Source: Salvelinus alpinus
Taxonomy: Eukaryota > Chordata > Actinopteri > Salmoniformes > Salmonidae
Direction of reading: 5' to 3'
Assembly (NCBI RefSeq): GCF_045679555.1
Contig: NC_092089.1
Span: 4,362,040-4,426,039 of the forward strand
Length of the DNA: 64,000 nt
A model generated the notes under the pieces. That model worked only from the letters and a program-made list of their open reading frames with translations, did not search any database and was not told where the DNA came from. The position numbers and the translations under genes were made by a program. Shown piece by piece: positions 1 to 9,930 of the stretch. Each line of letters opens with the position of its first letter. The stretch's first letter is position 1.

Positions 1-545
1 TACAGGGAACATCAGTCACGTCTCCTGTCTACAGGGAACATCAGTCATGTCTCCTCTCTACAGGGAACATCAGTCACGTCTCCTGTCTACAGGGAACATC
101 AGTCACGTCTCCTGTCTACAGGGAACATCAGTCACGTCTCCTGTCTACAGGGAACATCAGTCACGTCTCCTGTCTACAGGGAACATCAGTCACGTCTCCT
201 GTCTACAGGGAACATCAGTCACGTCTCCTGTCTACAGGGAACATCAGTCACGTCTCCTGTCTACAGGGAACATCAGTCACGTCTCCTGTCTACAGGGAAC
301 ATCAGTCACGTCTCCTGTCTACAGGGAACATCAGTCACGTCTCCTCTCTACAGGGAACATCAGTCACGTCTCCTGTCTACAGGGAACATCAGTCACGTCT
401 CCTGTCTACAGGGAACATCAGTCACGTCTCCTCTCTACAGGGAACATCAGTCACGTCTCCTGTCTACAGGGAACATAAGTCATGTCTCCTCTCTACAGGG
501 AACATCAGTCACGTCTCCTGTCTACAGGGAACATCAGTCACGTCT
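1..545. repeat. 29-bp minisatellite, about 19 copies
   Basis: The unit, of the form cacgtctcctgtctacag followed by ggaacatcagt, repeats head to tail with few changes (tgtct/tctct, cacg/catg). It starts before the window. It probably lies in an intron of the grainyhead-like gene, because the next exon starts at 684. Each unit carries a pyrimidine tract followed by CTACAG, which resembles the real acceptor at 665-683. Reading frames across it are repeat artefacts. Confidence 0.95.
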
Positions 546-683
546 CTGTAACAAAGCAAATGTCCATGTTTGTTTCAAGCCTACTATAAATGACATCTCA
601 ATTGGTTTGCTGTAAAGCAACAAAATAATTGTGTCCCTCAGCCCTATTGACCATAACACGTGCTCTGTTCCCCGTCTCTACAG

Positions 684-769
684 TCCTGCTGTACGTGAGG
701 AAGGAGTCAGAGGAGGTGTTTGACGCCTTGATGCTGAAGTCTCCCACCCTGATGGCCTTGCTGGAAGCA
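684..769 (+). CDS. grhl2: grainyhead-like transcription factor, third-last coding exon (partial gene)
   Basis: The exon lies between a CTCTACAG acceptor and a GTAAGT donor. It holds two bases of a split codon and then 28 codons beginning [19 protein letters not shown] and ending LMALLEA. This is the start of the C-terminal dimerisation region of the grainyhead/CP2 family, nuclear DNA-binding factors that control epithelial genes. Upstream exons (activation and DNA-binding domains) are outside the window. The choice of grhl2 over grhl1 or grhl3 rests on the C-terminal sequence in the last exon and on the neighbouring ncald, which sits next to GRHL2 in human. Salmonids carry duplicates, so the a/b copy is not resolved. 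Confidence 0.85.
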
Positions 770-825
770 GTAAGTACTACTAAATATATATAAACTACTA
801 AAAATATATAAACTACTAAAAATAT

Positions 826-1350
826 ATAAAACGCAACATGCAACAATTTCAAACATATTTCAGAGTTACAGGTCATATAAGGATATCAGTCAATTGAAAT
901 AAATTAATTAGTCCGTAATCTATGGATTTCACGTGACTGGGAATACAGATATACATCTGTTGGTCACAGATACCTTTATAAAATAAGGTAGGGGTGTGGA
1001 TCAGAAAACCAGTCAGTATCTGGTGTGACCATCATTTGCCTCATGCAGCGTGACACATCTCCTTCACATAGAGTTGATCAGGCTGTCGATTGGTCAGGCT
1101 GTTGATTGGTCAGGCTGTTGATTGGTCAGGCTGTTGATTGGTCAGGCTGTTGGTTGATTCTTGATTATGCCACACCTGTCAGGTGGATGGATTATTTTAG
1201 CAAAGGATATAATGCTCACTAACAGGGATGTAAACAAATTTGTGCACAAGATTTGAGAGAAATTACCTTTTTGTGTGTATGAAACATTTCTGGGATCTTT
1301 TATTTCAGCTCATGAAACATGGGGACCAAGACTTAACATGTTGCGTTTCA
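826..1350. mobile_element. internally deleted Tc1-like transposon in a grhl2 intron
   Basis: Inverted ends are visible: AAACGCAACATG at 829-840 and its complement CATGTTGCGTTT at 1337-1348. The inner sequences (tggatttcacgtgactggg, ggtgtggatcagaaaaccag, cacctgtcaggtggatgg) match my memory of a common salmonid Tc1 family whose full copies are about 1.5 kb. Here the transposase region is gone. It is replaced by a short direct repeat, attggtcaggctgttg, about four times at 1090-1150. This copy is non-autonomous. Confidence 0.65.
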
Positions 1351-1437
1351 TATTTCTGTTCGGTGTCGATACACTGGAAACCTGGACAACTGTAATAAAA
1401 CAGGCCATCGTGACGTCCTCTGTAACTGTTTTCACAG

Positions 1438-1496
1438 ATCTCAGAGAAGTACGCAGTACCTCGTGAAAAGACCAACATTTACCAGGACAACAGAGG
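1438..1496 (+). CDS. grhl2: grainyhead-like transcription factor, second-last coding exon
   Basis: The exon sits between TTTTCACAG and GGTGAGT. It contributes 19 codons ([19 protein letters not shown]) plus two bases of a glycine codon completed by the next exon. The reading phase matches both neighbours. Vertebrate GRHL proteins normally have a lysine-rich stretch here, roughly EK-I-x-K-x-Y-K-K-S-K-x-G. This copy reads [11 protein letters not shown], about two residues shorter and much less basic. That could be a real change, an ohnolog losing constraint, or a sequence error. Splice signals are intact. Confidence 0.8.
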
Positions 1497-1596
1497 GTGA
1501 GTCATTCCACAGATCCAGGACTATACTTGTACAAATGTGGGGCTTTTGTTTTGTTGTTTTGCTAGTGAAACAGGAACCTTTTCTTCTCTCCCTCAG

Positions 1597-1711
1597 GATC
1601 CTGGTGAACATGAATGACAATATCATAGAGCACTATTCCAACGAGGACACCTTCATCCTGGCCATCGAGAGGTCAGCGGACTGCTTCCGGGTCACGCTGG
1701 CAGAGATCTGA
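1597..1711 (+). CDS. grhl2: grainyhead-like transcription factor, last coding exon
   Basis: After the acceptor CTCCCTCAG the first G completes the split glycine codon. Then come 37 codons, from [19 protein letters not shown] to FRVTLAEI, and TGA at 1709-1711. The [18 protein letters not shown] block and the VTLxEI C-terminus are typical of the grainyhead-like family and closest to GRHL2 as I know it. This end of the protein mediates dimerisation. The gene converges on ncald. Confidence 0.88.
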
Positions 1712-2245
1712 CCCTTTGTGAGGGAGTAAAGGGGCCTCCATCTCAAACCTCACTGGACGGCAGCCACACCTCAGAGTCCATAGCTCAGAGCCAATGCTGG
1801 ACGCCAAGGCTCTCACTCCAGAAGGTGGATTTACTGCGTCGTTCTCAGTCGTGATCGGATCAACCAAAAAGAACCCTGTGGAATAGCTCCCCCTGCAGGT
1901 GGAGATTGGGACTCCAGGAGAGTGGGACATCAGGGCTCTGATCTGCCTCTTTCTCTCTCCAGCATGGTTCCATTAGTTTCCTCCCAGTTAGAGCCTTCTG
2001 AACATGATCCTGATCACAACCTCCATCTCGCCTGCTATCTCTGTGACTGAGAGGAAATTACATCTCTGTGACTGAGAGGGAATAACATCTCTGTGACTGA
2101 GAGGGAATAACACTGGACAACATGCTGAGTCCCTAATGGAACAGAGCCCATTCAAGCTGAGGCTTCAAAGCCCTGCTGCTTTTAAAGTTCAGTCCACAAC
2201 TGTAGCAGCACTAAACAATAAAGATTCATATTGTTTTATCGGAGG
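1712..2245 (+). other. grhl2: grhl2 3' untranslated region with poly(A) signal
   Basis: Single-copy sequence follows the stop codon to an AATAAA hexamer at 2217-2222 (ctaaacaataaagattcat), a plausible cleavage signal. A 26-bp motif, catctctgtgactgagaggg, is repeated about three times at 2030-2110. The minisatellite starts about 80 bp after the hexamer. Confidence 0.65.
2217..2222 (+). terminator. Poly(A) signal AATAAA of grhl2
   Basis: Canonical hexamer about 505 bp after the grhl2 stop codon, the first in this orientation, followed by a T-rich stretch (attgttttatcgg). Confidence 0.6.
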
Positions 2246-2294
2246 TTTTATTTGATATTTTATCAACAAAAACATACAGATACAAACGACGACA

Positions 2295-3690
2295 TCATCA
2301 CCCACTATCTCCCATCATCTACATCACTCCTCCCCAGACCCACTATCTCCCATCATCTACATCACTCCTCCCCAGACCCACTATCTCCCATCATCTACAT
2401 CACTCTTCCCCAGACCCACTATCTCCCATCAGCTACATCACTCCTCCCCAGTCCCCCTATCTCCCATCAACTACATCACTCCTCCCCAGACCCCCTATCT
2501 CCCATCATCTACATCACTCCTCCCCAGACCCACTATCTCCCATCAACTACATCACTCCTCCCCAGACCCCCTATCTCCCATCATCTACAGCACTCCTCCC
2601 CAGTCCCACTATCTCCCATCAACTACATCACTCCTCCCCAGACCCCCTATCTCCCATCATCTACAGCACTCCTCCCCAGTCCCACTATCTCCCATCATCT
2701 ACATCACTCCTCCCCAGACCCACTATCTCCCATCAACTACATCACTCCTCCCCAGACCCCCTATCTCCCATCATCTACATCACTCCTCCCCAGACCCACT
2801 ATCTCCCATCATCTACAGCACTCCTCCCCAGTCCCACTATCCCCCATCATCTACAGCACTCCTCCCCAGTCCCACTATCTCCCATCATCTACATCACTCC
2901 TCCCCAGACCCACTATCTCCCATCATCTACAGCACTCCTCCCCAGTCCCACTATCTCCCATCATCTACAGCACTCCTCCCCAGACCCACTATCTCCCATC
3001 AACTACATCACTCCTCCCCAGACCCCCTATCTCCCATCATCTACATCACTCCTCCCCAGACCCACTATCTCCCATCATCTATATCACTCCTCCCCAGACC
3101 CCCCATCTCCCATCAACTACATCACTCCTCCCCAGTCCCCCTATCTCCCATCAACTACATCACTCCTCCCCAGACCCACTATCCCCCACCCCTATATCAC
3201 TCCTCCCCAGACCCACTATCTCCCACCCCTATCAACTACATCACTCCTCCCCAGACCCACTATCTCCCATCATTTACATCACTCCTCCCCAGACCCCCTA
3301 TCTCCCATCAACTACATCACTCCTCCCCAGACCCACTATCTCCCATCATCTACATCACTCCTCCCCAGACCCACTATCCCCCACCCCTATATCACTCCTC
3401 CCCAGACCCACTATCTCCCACCCCTATCAACTACATCACTCCTCCCCAGACCCACTATCTCCCATCATTTACATCACTCCTCCCCAGACCCACTATCTCC
3501 CATCAACTACATCACTCCTGCCCAGACCCACTATCTCCCATCAACTACATCACTCCTGCCCAGACCCACTATCTCCCATCAACTACATCACTCCTGCCCA
3601 GACCCCCTATCTCCCATCAACTACATCACTCCTCCCCAGACCCACTATCTCCCATCAACTACATCACTCCTCCCCAGACCCACTATCCTC
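2295..3690. repeat. 38-bp minisatellite, about 36 copies
   Basis: The unit runs ctatctcccatcatctacat then cactcctccccagaccca. Variants are catcaac/catcatc, agtccc/agaccc, and a shorter cacccctat form at 3185-3430. The block at 3179-3240 recurs at 3370-3435, so a multi-unit segment was duplicated. The 517-codon frame across it is an artefact of the pyrimidine-rich repeat. Confidence 0.95.
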
Positions 3691-3899
3691 CCCTATCTCC
3701 AGCGTCTGTATCACTTTCCACCACATGGCCTCAAACGGCACCATTTTGTTTCTCTCCATCACCCACAAACGTTACATTTTTTGATAGCATTTGACCTTTC
3801 CGTTGCGTGAACAACAGAGGTTGATTTACATTTTTTAGGTATACGTTTAAAAAAAAAAAGATAATTGATGAGGAAAGTATTGTCCAGCCCATGGGGTCT

Positions 3900-4063
3900 C
3901 TCACTGCATCCTCATATGTATCCTCACTGCATCCTCATATGTATCCTCACTGCATCCTCATATGTATCCTCACTGCATCCTCATATGTATCCTCACTGCA
4001 TCCTCATATGTATCCTCACTGCATCCTCATATGTATCCTCACATCTCACTGCATCCTCATATT
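3900..4063. repeat. 23-bp minisatellite, about 7 copies
   Basis: tcctcactgcatcctcatat followed by gta is repeated almost perfectly in the grhl2-ncald intergenic region. Confidence 0.93.
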
Positions 4064-4089
4064 CCATGTCCTGATATATGCAGACAGAC

Positions 4090-5390
4090 ACATTTAAAGT
4101 AAATTAACATTATAATACCTCTGACAGCCGTCTTTCCATCTCCGCCCATAACTTTTGGACTTTATAACATTCCCGAGAAGACGTGAATCATTGAGTCATT
4201 GGGTAGCTTTACCCTTCGGACACGACTCTGCCGTTGTGCTGTAGAATTTGTGAATTTTTGTCTCTTGTATAATACATTCTAAACATTACATTTATACTGG
4301 GTGAAGCGTACATTCTCATTAACTGTCATCTGTTTAGTTATGTTCCATCATTCCCTCCATTTTGTGCCAATATCAGTTATTTTTAGACCTTGTTTCCGGT
4401 AGTTTATATTGTGATCTGAGAGATAGTCAGTTGGATCGGCTCTCTGCAGGGTTTTTGTATAGCGGACCTCTATCTGAATATCATTTTCTGACTCAAATAG
4501 GATTCCCTTCAAGATGGCTCTGATGTCCGAAATATTTAAAAAAATCGAAATTCTCTGATATAAAACGTTTTAAGTTGGATGTACAGTATTTGGAAAATAT
4601 CTACCGTTGGTCAGTCCAAAATTGCTGTTTTTAAATGCAGGTCATGGAAATAAATGTATTTCCTGTTATCAAGTCATTTAGGGTTTTTCCGATGCCTTTA
4701 GTTTTCCCATGTGGACCAATTGATCAGTGGATTGTGAGAAGCTATCCAAGGATTGTTCCAGAAGGTTTTTCTCGGGAGGGATATTGGTTCTTCTAGAATA
4801 CGTTTCATTTTCTTCTGTATTGTTGACAGTGTTCAACCAGTGAGGAGATAATCAACCACACACTTAACCAGGAAGTGGTTGATGTTCTCAGGTTTATCCT
4901 GTGAACATAGACACGTATAAATATTCTGGGGTTGAGCATCTTCCACCGTTGTTCCTCTTTGGTGTATTTAAACTATAAAGAAGTGTTTCATGACGGTGCA
5001 GTTTGAAACAACCGGTCAGAGTTTGATGTATTTTACACGAGGATGTTGAATTAAAACAGACCCAGTTTGCACAATGTTGTCAGGTCTTTTCTGATTGGGA
5101 TAACCGCTCTCCTTTGATTTACTGAGAACAGATACAAAGCCACATAAAACCCCGTCCCAGTGAAGTCCTCTTTTTGTTGTCCAGCCTTTTCAAACTTTCT
5201 TTAGGATCAACAGAGAATTTGTCCAACCAGTGAAGAGATAATCAACCACACAGAGAAATTTCTAATTCTGATGACTGTCCTGGTTTGATGCATATTTGTT
5301 AAAATGGTCTCATTGGGGGGGATAGCGGAGTTGATTCTCTAGAGGTTATTATTGAATCATATATCGTCCTCTTGTGTATAACATTTACAT
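4090..5390 (-). mobile_element. Decayed non-LTR retrotransposon remnant (possibly L1/Tx1-like)
   Basis: There is no open frame. Reading the minus strand across 4100-4320 gives fragments such as VRFTQYKC, KIHKFYSTTAESCPKGKAT and NDSMIHVF in shifted frames. They resemble the C-terminal zinc-knuckle region of L1/Tx1-type LINE ORF2 in fish. Upstream (4320-5300, minus strand) there are further short coding-like pieces with many stops. A short segment, ccagtgaggagataatcaaccacac near 4838, recurs near 5226. The assignment is tentative; the rest of the stretch may be ordinary intergenic DNA. Confidence 0.35.
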
Positions 5391-8300
5391 TACATTTAAG
5401 TCATTTAGCAGACGCTCTTATCCAGAGCGACTTACAAATTGGTGCATTCACCTTATGACATCCAGTGGAACAACCACTTTACAATAGTGCATCTAACTCT
5501 AAGGGGGGGGGGGGGGGTTAGAAGGATTACTTTATCCTATCCTAGGTATTCCTTAAAGAGGTGGGGTTTCAGGTGTCTCCGGAAGGTGGTGATTGACTCC
5601 GCTGTCCTGGCGTCGTGAGGGAGTTTGTTCCACCATTGGGGGGCCAGAGCAGCGAACAGTTTTGACTGGGCTGAGCGGGAACTGTACTTCCTCAGTGGTA
5701 GGGAGGCGAGCAGGCCAGAGGTGGATGAACGCAGTGCCCTTGTTTGGGTGTAGGGCCTGATCAGAGCCTGGAGGTACTGAGGTGCCGTTCCCCTCACAGC
5801 TCCGTAGGCAAGCACCATGGTCTTGTAGCGGATGCGAGCTTCAACTGGAAGCCAGTGGAGAGAGCGGAGGAGCGGGGTGACGTGAGAGAACTTGGGAAGG
5901 TTGAACACCAGACGGGCTGCGGCGTTCTGGATGAGTTGTAGGGGTTTAATGGCACAGGCAGGGAGCCCAGCCAACAGCGAGTTGCAGTAATCCAGACGGG
6001 AGATGACAGGTGCCTGGATTAGGACCTGCGCCGCTTCCTGTGTGAGGCAGGGTCGTACTCTGCGGATGTTGTAGAGCATGAACCTACAGGAACGGGCCAC
6101 CGCCTTGATGTTAGTTGAGAACGACAGGGTGTTGTCCAGGATCACGCCAAGGTTCTTAGCGCTCTGGGAGGAGGACACAATGGAGTTGTCAACCGTGATG
6201 GCGAGATCATGGAACGGGCAGTCCTTCCCCGGGAGGAAGAGCAGCTCCGTCTTGCCGAGGTTCAGCTTGAGGTGGTGATCCGTCATCCACACTGATATGT
6301 CTGCCAGACATGCAGAGATGCGATTCGCCACCTGGTCATCAGAAGGGGGAAAGGAGAAGATTAATTGTGTGTCGTCTGCATAGCAATGATAGGAGAGACC
6401 ATGTGAGGTTATGACAGAGCCAAGTGACTTGGTGTATAGCGAGAATAGGAGAGGGCCTAGAACAGAGCCCTGGGGGACACCAGTGGTGAGAGCACGTGGT
6501 GAGGAGACAGATTCTCGCCACGCCACCTGGTAGGAGCGACCTGTCAGGTAGGACGCAATCCAAGCGTGGGCCGCGCCGGAGATGCCCAACTCGGAGAGGG
6601 TGGAGAGGAGGATCTGATGGTTCACAGTATCGAAGGCAGCCGATAGGTCTAGAAGGATGAGAGCAGAGGAGAGAGAGTTAGCTTTAGCAGTGCGGAGCGC
6701 CTCCGTGATACAGAGAAGAGCAGTCTCAGTTGAATGACTAGTCTTGAAACCTGACTGATTTGGATCAAGAAGGTCATTCTGAGAGAGATAGCGGGAGAGC
6801 TGGCCAAGGACGGCACGTTCAAGAGTTTTGGAGAGAAAAGAAAGAAGGGATACTGGTCTGTAGTTGTTGACATCGGAGGGATCGAGTGTAGGTTTTTTCA
6901 GAAGGGGTGCAACTCTCGCTCTCTTGAAGACGGAAGGGACGTAGGCAGCGGTCAGGGATGAGTTGATGAGCGAGGTGAGGTAAGGGAGAAGGTCTCCGGA
7001 AATGGTCTGGAGAAGAGAGGAGGGGATAGGGTCAAGCGGGCAGGTTGTTGGGCGGCCGGCCGTCACAAGACGCGAGATTTCATCTGGAGAGAGAGGGGAG
7101 AAAGAGGTCAGAGCACAGGGTAGGGCAGTGTGAGCAGAACCAGCGGTGTCGTTTGACTTAGCAAACGAGGATCGGATGTCGTCGACCTTCTTTTCAAAAT
7201 GGTTGACGAAGTCATCTGCAGAGAGGGAGGAGGGGGGGGGAGGGGGAGGAGGATTCAGGAGGGAGGAGAAGGTGGCAAAGAGCTTCCTAGGGTTAGAGGC
7301 AGATGCTTGGAATTTAGAGTGGTAGAAAGTGGCTTTAGCAGCAGAGACAGAAGAGGAAAATGTAGAGAGGAGGGAGTGAAAGGATGCCAGGTCCGCAGGG
7401 AGGCGAGTTTTCCTCCATTTCCGCTCGGCTGCCCGGAGCCCTGTTCTGTGAGCTCGCAATGAGTCGTCGAGCCACGGAGCGGGAGGGGAGGACCGAGCCG
7501 GCCTGGAGGATAGGGGACATAGAGAGTCAAAGGATGCAGAAAGGGAGGAGAGGAGGGTTGAGGAGGCAGAATCAGGAGATAGGTTGGAGAAGGTTTGAGC
7601 AGAGGGAAGAGATGATAGGATGGAAGAGGAGAGAGTAGCGGGGGAGAGAGAGCGAAGGTTGGGACGGCGCGATACCATCCGAGTAGGGGCAGTGTGGGAA
7701 GTGTTGGATGAGAGCGAGAGGGAAAAGGATACAAGGTAGTGGTCGGAGACTTGGAGGGGAGTTGCAATGAGGTTAGTGGAAGAACAGCATCTAGTAAAGA
7801 TGAGGTCGAGCGTATTGCCTGCCTTGTGAGTAGGGGGGGAAGGTGAGAGGGTGAGGTCAAAAGAGGAGAGGAGTGGAAAGAAGGAGGCAGAGAGGAATGA
7901 GTCAAAGGTAGACGTGGGGAGGTTAAAGTCGCCCAGAACTGTGAGAGGTGAGCCGTCCTCAGGAAAGGAGCTTATCAAGGCATCAAGCTCATTGATGAAC
8001 TCTCCGAGGGAACCTGGAGGGCGATAAATGATAAGGATGTTAAGCTTGAAAGGGCTGGTAACTGTGACAGCATGGAATTCAAAGGAGGCGATAGACAGAT
8101 GGGTAAGGGGAGAAAGAGAGAATGACCACTTGGGAGAGATGAGGATCCCGGTGCCACCACCCCGCTGACCAGAAGCTCTCGGGGTGTGCGAGAACACGTG
8201 GGCGGACGAAGAGAGAGCAGTAGGAGTAGCAGTGTTATCTGTGGTGATCCATGTTTCCGTCAGTGCCAAGAAGTCGAGGGACCCGAGGGAGGCATAGGCT

Positions 8301-8900
8301 GAGATGAACTCTGCCTTGTTGGCCGCAGATCGGCAGTTCCAGAGGCTACCGGAGACCTGGAACTCCACGTGGGTCGTGCGCGCTGGGACCACCAGATTAG
8401 GGTGGCCGCGGCCACGCGGTGTGGAGCGTTTGTATGGTCTGTGCAGAGAGGAGAGAACAGGGATAGACAGACACATAGTTGACAGGCTACAGAAGAGGCT
8501 ACGCTAATGCAAAGGAGATTGGAATGACAAGTGGACTATACGTCTCGAATGTTCAGAAAGTTAAGCTTACGTAGCAAGAATCTTATTGACTAAAATGATT
8601 AAAATGATACAGTACTGCTGAAGTAGGCTAGCTGGCAGTGGCTGCGTTGTTGACTTTGTAGGCTAGCTGGCAGTGGCTGCGTTGTTGACACTACACTAAT
8701 CAAGTCGTTCCGTTGAGTGTAATAGTTTCTACAGTGCTGCTATTCGGGGGCTAGCTGGCTAGCTAGCAGTGTTGATTACGTTACGTTGCGTTAAAAGAAC
8801 GACAATAGCTGGCTAGCTAACCTAGAAAATCGCTCTAGACTACACAATTATCTTTGATACAAAGACCACGAACCTTCATTGAGAAGACTCTTTATGCTGT
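5380..8900 (-). mobile_element. L2-type LINE, near full length
   Basis: The element lies on the minus strand. It has a 5' leader at about 8480-8900, one EN-RT reading frame (5537-8476), and a 3' tail at 5380-5536. The tail has a run of C (G on the plus strand, 5504-5518) and ends in TGTAA-like repeats (plus-strand tttacattacatttaag), as in UnaL2/L2-clade elements. The 5' leader includes two copies of gtaggctagctggcagtggc plus tgcgttgttgac (8625-8690). The left limit is clear from the shared end of the truncated copy at 9500-9800; the right limit is approximate. Confidence 0.8.
5537..8476 (-). CDS. L2-type LINE ORF2: endonuclease-reverse transcriptase, intact
   Basis: 979 codons with no interruption. 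The N-terminal part is an APE-type endonuclease: NCRS with N47, TETW with E74, IYRPPGS with Y151, LGDFN with D183 and N185, and VSDH with D245-H246. A proline-rich linker follows at about 409-416. The reverse transcriptase has YRPVSLLSFLSKTLERA (539-555), LLDLSAAFDTVNH (D610, D616), GVPQGSVLGPLLF (666-678) and CYADDTQL (catalytic D701-D702). The C-terminus (LHWLPVEARIRYK, PQWWNKLPHDAR) is typical of L2/CR1-group LINEs. The protein nicks target DNA and copies the element's RNA at the break. All catalytic residues I can check are present, so this may be a recent, perhaps competent copy. The true start codon is uncertain. Confidence 0.88.
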   Translation of the reverse strand: MCLSIPVLSSLHRPYKRSTPRGRGHPNLVVPARTTHVEFQVSGSLWNCRSAANKAEFISAYASLGSLDFLALTETWITTDNTATPTALSSSAHVFSHTPRASGQRGGGTGILISPKWSFSLSPLTHLSIASFEFHAVTVTSPFKLNILIIYRPPGSLGEFINELDALISSFPEDGSPLTVLGDFNLPTSTFDSFLSASFFPLLSSFDLTLSPSPPTHKAGNTLDLIFTRCCSSTNLIATPLQVSDHYLVSFSLSLSSNTSHTAPTRMVSRRPNLRSLSPATLSSSILSSLPSAQTFSNLSPDSASSTLLSSLSASFDSLCPLSSRPARSSPPAPWLDDSLRAHRTGLRAAERKWRKTRLPADLASFHSLLSTFSSSVSAAKATFYHSKFQASASNPRKLFATFSSLLNPPPPPPPSSLSADDFVNHFEKKVDDIRSSFAKSNDTAGSAHTALPCALTSFSPLSPDEISRLVTAGRPTTCPLDPIPSSLLQTISGDLLPYLTSLINSSLTAAYVPSVFKRARVAPLLKKPTLDPSDVNNYRPVSLLSFLSKTLERAVLGQLSRYLSQNDLLDPNQSGFKTSHSTETALLCITEALRTAKANSLSSALILLDLSAAFDTVNHQILLSTLSELGISGAAHAWIASYLTGRSYQVAWRESVSSPRALTTGVPQGSVLGPLLFSLYTKSLGSVITSHGLSYHCYADDTQLIFSFPPSDDQVANRISACLADISVWMTDHHLKLNLGKTELLFLPGKDCPFHDLAITVDNSIVSSSQSAKNLGVILDNTLSFSTNIKAVARSCRFMLYNIRRVRPCLTQEAAQVLIQAPVISRLDYCNSLLAGLPACAIKPLQLIQNAAARLVFNLPKFSHVTPLLRSLHWLPVEARIRYKTMVLAYGAVRGTAPQYLQALIRPYTQTRALRSSTSGLLASLPLRKYSSRSAQSKLFAALAPQWWNKLPHDARTAESITTFRRHLKPHLFKEYLG

Positions 8901-9030
8901 CTGAGAGGATATCACCAGAGCAACAATCATCGAAGCATTTGGGAACTTCACAGAATCTATTGGAACAAAACCATTTCCTGTGTTCAAAAACCTAATTTGC
9001 TTCATTTATCTATAGTTAGATATGATATTA
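8901..9030. other. Short spacer between LINE and minisatellite
   Basis: Single-copy sequence (ctgtctgagaggatatcacc onward) with no gene or repeat I can recognise. Confidence 0.4.
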
Positions 9031-9930
9031 GCTGATGTGGACTAGTCTTCTAGAGTTAGATCTGATGTGGACTATTCTTCTATAGTTAGATCTGATGTGG
9101 ACTAGTCTTCTACAGTTAGATCTGATGTGGACTAGTCTTCTACAGTTAGATCTGATGTGGACTAGTCTTCTACAGTTAGATCTGATGTGGACTAGTCTTC
9201 TACAGTTAGATCTGATATTAGCTGATGTGGACTAGTCTTCTACAGTTAGATCTGATGTGGACTAGTCTTCTACAGTTAGATCTGATGTGGACTAGTCTTC
9301 TACAGTTAGATCTGATGTGGACTAGTCTTCTACAGTTAGATCTGATGTGGACTAGTCTTCTACAGTTAGATCTGGTGTGGACTAGTCTTCTACAGTTAGA
9401 TCTGATATTAGCTGATGTGGACTAGTCTTCTACAGTTAGATCTGATATTAGCTGATGTGGACTAGTCTTCTACAGTTAGATCTGATGTGGACTAGTCTTT
9501 TACATTTACATTTACATTTAAGTCATTTAGCAGACGCTCTTATCCAGAGCGACTTACAAATTGGTGCATTCACCTTATGACATCCAGTGGAACAGCCACT
9601 TTACAATAGTGCATCTAAATCTTTTAAGGGGGGGGGGGGGGGGGGGGTGAGAAGGATTACTTTATCCTATCCTAGGTATTCCTTAAAGAGGTGGGGTTTC
9701 AGGTGTCTCCGGAAGGTGGTGATTGACTCCGCTGTCCTGGCGTCGTGAGGGAGTTTGTTCCACCATTGGGGGGCCAGAGCAGCGAACAGTTTTGACTGTC
9801 TTCTACAGTTAGATCTGATGTGGACTAGTCTTCTACAGTTAGATCTGATGTGGACTAGTCTTCTCCAGGTAGATCTGATATTAGCTGATGTGGACTAGTC
9901 TTCTCCAGTTCAGTAGTTAATACAGTCAAT
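9030..9930. repeat. 30-bp minisatellite, interrupted by an L2 fragment
   Basis: The unit is agatctgatgtggactagtc followed by ttctacagtt. Longer 42-bp variants insert gatattagctgatgtgg at 9015, 9213, 9405, 9447 and 9878. A truncated L2 copy splits the array at about 9500-9799, and units resume at once afterwards. Confidence 0.95.
9500..9799 (-). mobile_element. 5'-truncated L2 LINE 3' end inserted in a minisatellite
   Basis: The sequence is nearly identical to 5380-5663 of the full element, including the TGTAA-type tail (three tttaca units), the G run (here longer, 9628-9647) and the last codons of ORF2. It joins minisatellite sequence directly on both sides (gtctt on the left, tcttctacag on the right), so any target-site duplication is only about 4-5 bp. 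It was copied from the same L2 subfamily as the neighbouring full element. Confidence 0.9.

Noticed and set aside
2231..3784. 517-codon open frame on plus
   Set aside because: It follows the 38-bp pyrimidine-rich minisatellite and starts inside the grhl2 poly(A) region; no domain, only repeat-encoded peptide.
8304..8507. Short plus-strand frames across the LINE
   Set aside because: Shadows of the minus-strand LINE protein.
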